A stretch of 16,481 bases of DNA from 2-01-FULL-39-10-A sp964565795 (GTDB lineage Bacteria > Patescibacteriota > Microgenomatia > Levybacterales > UBA12049): NCBI GenBank assembly GCA_964565795.1, contig CAZMGC010000023.1:1-16481 (forward strand), written 5' to 3'. The notes under the pieces are model-generated. The model was not told the DNA's origin and did not search any database. It was given only the letters and a program-made list of their open reading frames with translations. Shown here in pieces: positions 14,345-16,481 of the stretch. The position numbers were made by a program, and so were the translations under genes. Every line of letters begins with the position of its first letter. The stretch's first letter is position 1.

Positions 14345-14934
14345 TGGAAAATCAGAATAATAATCTACACAATACAAGTCCTAAAAATTTAAAAAAACTT
14401 TTCATTCCTGTTGTGTTAATTGTAATAATCGGGATTGGAATTTTAGGATTTTTTATATTTAATAAAAATAAATCTGTAGATGATCCGCAATTTATTGATG
14501 ATAATGAAAAAGAACAAATCGAAAGGACTTCAATTCCCGGAGCGACTGAATTTGAAGAAGATGGTATCACATTTTCTTATCCTTCTGACTATAAATTTAA
14601 TGAATTAGAAAAAAGCTATTATGTAGTTTTCAAAGATGGAGAAAGTATTCCAAGTGAAGCTGGAATAAATATTGATGCAAGACGCCAAGGTGTAAAAAAT
14701 AATTATGATCAGGCATTAAAAGCCGCAAGAAATAATCTAAACTCTCCTATGGAAAAAGAAATCCCAGGTGGAGTAAAAATGTACGGAACTATTAAAGACG
14801 GTGTTGGCGCTGGAATTCCAACGCTGTATGTTTTTTTGAAATACGGGCAGGGCGCTTTAGTAGTTGAACACTCAGGAGAAATTCTTAACGAAGCAGTTTT
14901 CGATCAAGTTGTTAATAGTATAAAAATCAATTAA
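14344..14934 (+). CDS. Single-pass membrane protein with one PsbP-like domain
   Basis: This encodes 196 residues: a short polar tail, a membrane anchor (about 19-39), an acidic linker (42-62) and an exposed domain (about 66-196). The domain contains DGITFSYPSDYKFNE, the same Y-P motif as in the two preceding products, and ends VVNSIKIN like VKSIKFN there. It is the third member of the overlapping gene run, starting within the upstream stop (TGATG) and overlapping the next start (TAATG). The exposed part probably senses or binds something at the cell surface, but no ligand can be named. Confidence 0.7.
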   Translation: MENQNNNLHNTSPKNLKKLFIPVVLIVIIGIGILGFFIFNKNKSVDDPQFIDDNEKEQIERTSIPGATEFEEDGITFSYPSDYKFNELEKSYYVVFKDGESIPSEAGINIDARRQGVKNNYDQALKAARNNLNSPMEKEIPGGVKMYGTIKDGVGAGIPTLYVFLKYGQGALVVEHSGEILNEAVFDQVVNSIKIN

Positions 14935-15152
14935 TGAATCCAGAAGCACCAACAGATAATCCAAATTTAAAATCTGAAACCCATGTAACCTCGCAAGGCC
15001 TGGCCTTAGGAGGCGAAAAAAATTCGTTCCCGACCCCAGCCCACCCCACTCCCCGATTTCTCTCAAAAAAAGGCGCAATTATCGCAATTGGATTTATAGC
15101 TCTTTCATTTCTAGCAGCATTTATAATTGGTGGATTATCGCTAACAAATTAA
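14934..15152 (+). CDS. Small single-pass membrane protein
   Basis: This encodes 72 residues: a polar Pro-rich tail (1-44) containing the repeat-encoded TSQGLALGG (20-28), then one membrane segment (about 48-70) ending four residues before the stop. Without an exposed domain it looks like the tail-plus-anchor part of the 13121-14344 product, which has ASQGQALGG followed by an anchor with similar VGGIFL/IGGLSL. It may be a truncated duplicate of that gene or a small partner protein. Its stop overlaps that of convergent topA (TTAA). Confidence 0.55.
   Translation: MNPEAPTDNPNLKSETHVTSQGLALGGEKNSFPTPAHPTPRFLSKKGAIIAIGFIALSFLAAFIIGGLSLTN
14989..15014. repeat. 26-bp GC-rich palindromic repeat, copy B
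   Basis: Core CAAGGCC-T-GGCCTTA. It differs from copy A (13248-13273) at two positions only. It is embedded in frame in the N-terminal tail of the 72-residue protein. Confidence 0.7.
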
Positions 15153-16481
15153 ACAATTGCAGCTTGAGGTTTAATATCTTCTAGCTTCCATGCGGCGAAA
15201 TCACAATTGGGATAATTACTGCATCCGTAAAATCTTCTTCCCTTTTTTGTTTTCTTAATAACAATTTTCCCCTCATCTTTTGGACAAAGCCTATCTGTTT
15301 CCTGGGTAAATGGAGCTGTATATTTACATTCCGGAAATCTGGAGCAAGATAAAAATTTTCCAAATCTTCCTGATCTAACAACCACATCTCCTTCTTTACA
15401 GGTTGGACATTTTTCCCCTGTTCCTTCTGTCTCAATTTTTACTCTCTTTGCATCCTTAACTTTTCCTAGACTTTTTTCAAATGGACCGTAAAATTCTTTC
15501 ATAACAGGAATCCATTCTTTTTTCCCGTCAGCTATCAAATCTAACTCATCTTCCATATTTGCAGTAAATGGAATATCATCCACCGTAGAGAAATTTTCTA
15601 CCAAAAAGTCATTTACTGCTTCTCCAACTGGGTTTGGCTTAAATCTACTTTCTTCGCGCTCTATATAACCTCGCGCTTCAATTGTAGAAATAATCGTGGC
15701 ATAAGTAGAAGGACGACCAATTCCTTTTTCCTCAAGAGTTTTAATGATCGAAGCATCATTATATCTAGGTGGAGGTAATGTCTCATGAAATTCAGAAGCA
15801 CTGGAAACATAATTCAAACTTTCTCCAGCAGTGAATTCAGGCAAGCGCTTATCTTCTAAAGCTGCGGGATTAATTTTTAAAAATCCTTCAAAAACTAATA
15901 CTGATCCATTTGCTTTTAATGTATATGCGCCTTTACCTGCGTCTACCATAACAACTGTAGACTCTGTTATCGCATCTGCCATTTGAGTCGCTAATGCTCT
16001 TCTCCAAATAAGCTCGTAAAGTTTTCCGTATTGTGGGCCCAAATCCTGAGATACTTGCGCTCCGCTTACATTAATCTTGGATGGCCTTATCGCTTCATGC
16101 GCTTCCTGCGCATTCTTAGAATTATTTTTATAAAATCTAGGCTTATCTGCTAAATATTTTTCTCCAAATTGAGATCTAACATAATCACTCATCTGCTTTT
16201 TCGCCGCTTCTCCTATACTCACAGAATCAGTTCTATGATAAGTAATATATCCCTCTTCATATAGCTTCTGAGCGACACTCATCGTGCGTTTTCCAGATAA
16301 TCCCATACGACGCGCGCCATCCTGCTGAAGAGTGGAGGTTGTATAAGGAGGAGGTGGAGTTCTTCGCATCTGCTTATTTGCAATATCTTTAACTACAAAT
16401 CCAATCTCCTTTAATTCATTCTCAATCTGCTTGGCTTTTTCTTCTGAGTCAATTACGGTTTTTACAAACTTATATTCTCCA
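15149..16481 (-). CDS. topA: DNA topoisomerase I, C-terminal part (runs off the edge)
   Basis: This type IA topoisomerase relaxes negative supercoils through a transient 5'-phosphotyrosine. The open frame continues to the right edge (37 codons upstream of the in-frame ATG at 16367-16369), so the true start lies outside. Visible are PPPPYTTSTLQQDGARRMG, the active-site block GYITYHRTDS (catalytic Tyr codon 16238-16240) and AHEAIRPS. EEKGIGRPSTYATIISTIEARGY is written here in two parts: EEKGIGRPSTYA and TIISTIEARGY. Two C-terminal zinc modules follow. The first has four Cys (CPTC...CSRFPEC); the second has three, with CPKD instead of CPxC. The catalytic TOPRIM domain is off the window. Convergent with the surface operon, with overlapping stops. 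Confidence 0.95.
   Translation of the reverse strand, partial: GEYKFVKTVIDSEEKAKQIENELKEIGFVVKDIANKQMRRTPPPPYTTSTLQQDGARRMGLSGKRTMSVAQKLYEEGYITYHRTDSVSIGEAAKKQMSDYVRSQFGEKYLADKPRFYKNNSKNAQEAHEAIRPSKINVSGAQVSQDLGPQYGKLYELIWRRALATQMADAITESTVVMVDAGKGAYTLKANGSVLVFEGFLKINPAALEDKRLPEFTAGESLNYVSSASEFHETLPPPRYNDASIIKTLEEKGIGRPSTYATIISTIEARGYIEREESRFKPNPVGEAVNDFLVENFSTVDDIPFTANMEDELDLIADGKKEWIPVMKEFYGPFEKSLGKVKDAKRVKIETEGTGEKCPTCKEGDVVVRSGRFGKFLSCSRFPECKYTAPFTQETDRLCPKDEGKIVIKKTKKGRRFYGCSNYPNCDFAAWKLEDIKPQAAIV

Noticed and set aside
14342..14346. Possible recoding of TGA
   Set aside because: TGA here is a normal stop overlapping the next ATG, and no other reading is needed in any gene.
15181..15435. 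84-residue minus-strand open frame inside topA
   Set aside because: It is an out-of-frame shadow of the zinc-finger region; topA reads through with clear motifs.
1..16481. CRISPR array, rRNA, phage or insertion-sequence genes
   Set aside because: No regularly spaced repeats, rRNA-like segments, integrase or transposase motifs were found.

Overview
This AT-rich window looks like Candidate Phyla Radiation (Patescibacteria) DNA, most likely a Microgenomates-type genome. Support comes from densely packed genes, many small proteins without recognisable families, a DUF5667-type secreted protein, a type-4 uracil-DNA glycosylase lacking half of the usual iron-sulfur cysteines, and membrane-anchored proteins with the C-x6-CPDGSxVGRTGPNC motif. 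The phylum is inferred from style, not from a marker gene. TGA is used as a stop at 14342-14344, which argues against the TGA=Gly code of Gracilibacteria and Absconditabacteria.

Layout. 1-600: a terminator, a small two-segment membrane protein and an unusual serine-type (class II) tRNA, all on the minus strand. 771-5293: two large paralogous proteins of unknown family on the plus strand, with an alanine racemase on the minus strand between them. 5290-6306: three small minus-strand genes, two with hydrophobic C-terminal halves. 6344-8868: four minus-strand housekeeping-type genes, namely a SAM methyltransferase interrupted by a 10-N gap, a type-4 uracil-DNA glycosylase carrying an in-frame palindromic insertion, a second SAM methyltransferase and a SpoU/TrmH RNA methyltransferase. 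8931-11417: a large multi-pass membrane protein converging on a DUF5667-like secreted coiled-coil protein. 11503-12256: a small integral membrane protein coupled to a Cys-rich anchored protein. 12315-15152: a tightly overlapping four-gene set of single-pass membrane proteins with extracytoplasmic domains. 15149-16481: the 3' part of topA (DNA topoisomerase I), running off the right edge.

How it is organised. Nearly every separately transcribed gene has a sigma70-type promoter whose -10 box ends only 6-16 nt before the start codon, and no Shine-Dalgarno sequence was seen. Transcripts are therefore probably leaderless or nearly so. Internal operon genes start by stop/start overlap (TAATG, TGATG, TAAgATG). 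Three of four convergent gene pairs share overlapping stop codons and have no terminator between them.

Most interesting items: the twin unknown proteins around the racemase; the serine-type tRNA whose anticodon position reads GGT (threonine codons); GC-rich palindromic repeats inserted in frame in coding sequences; and the leaderless promoter pattern, which also corrects two start codons.
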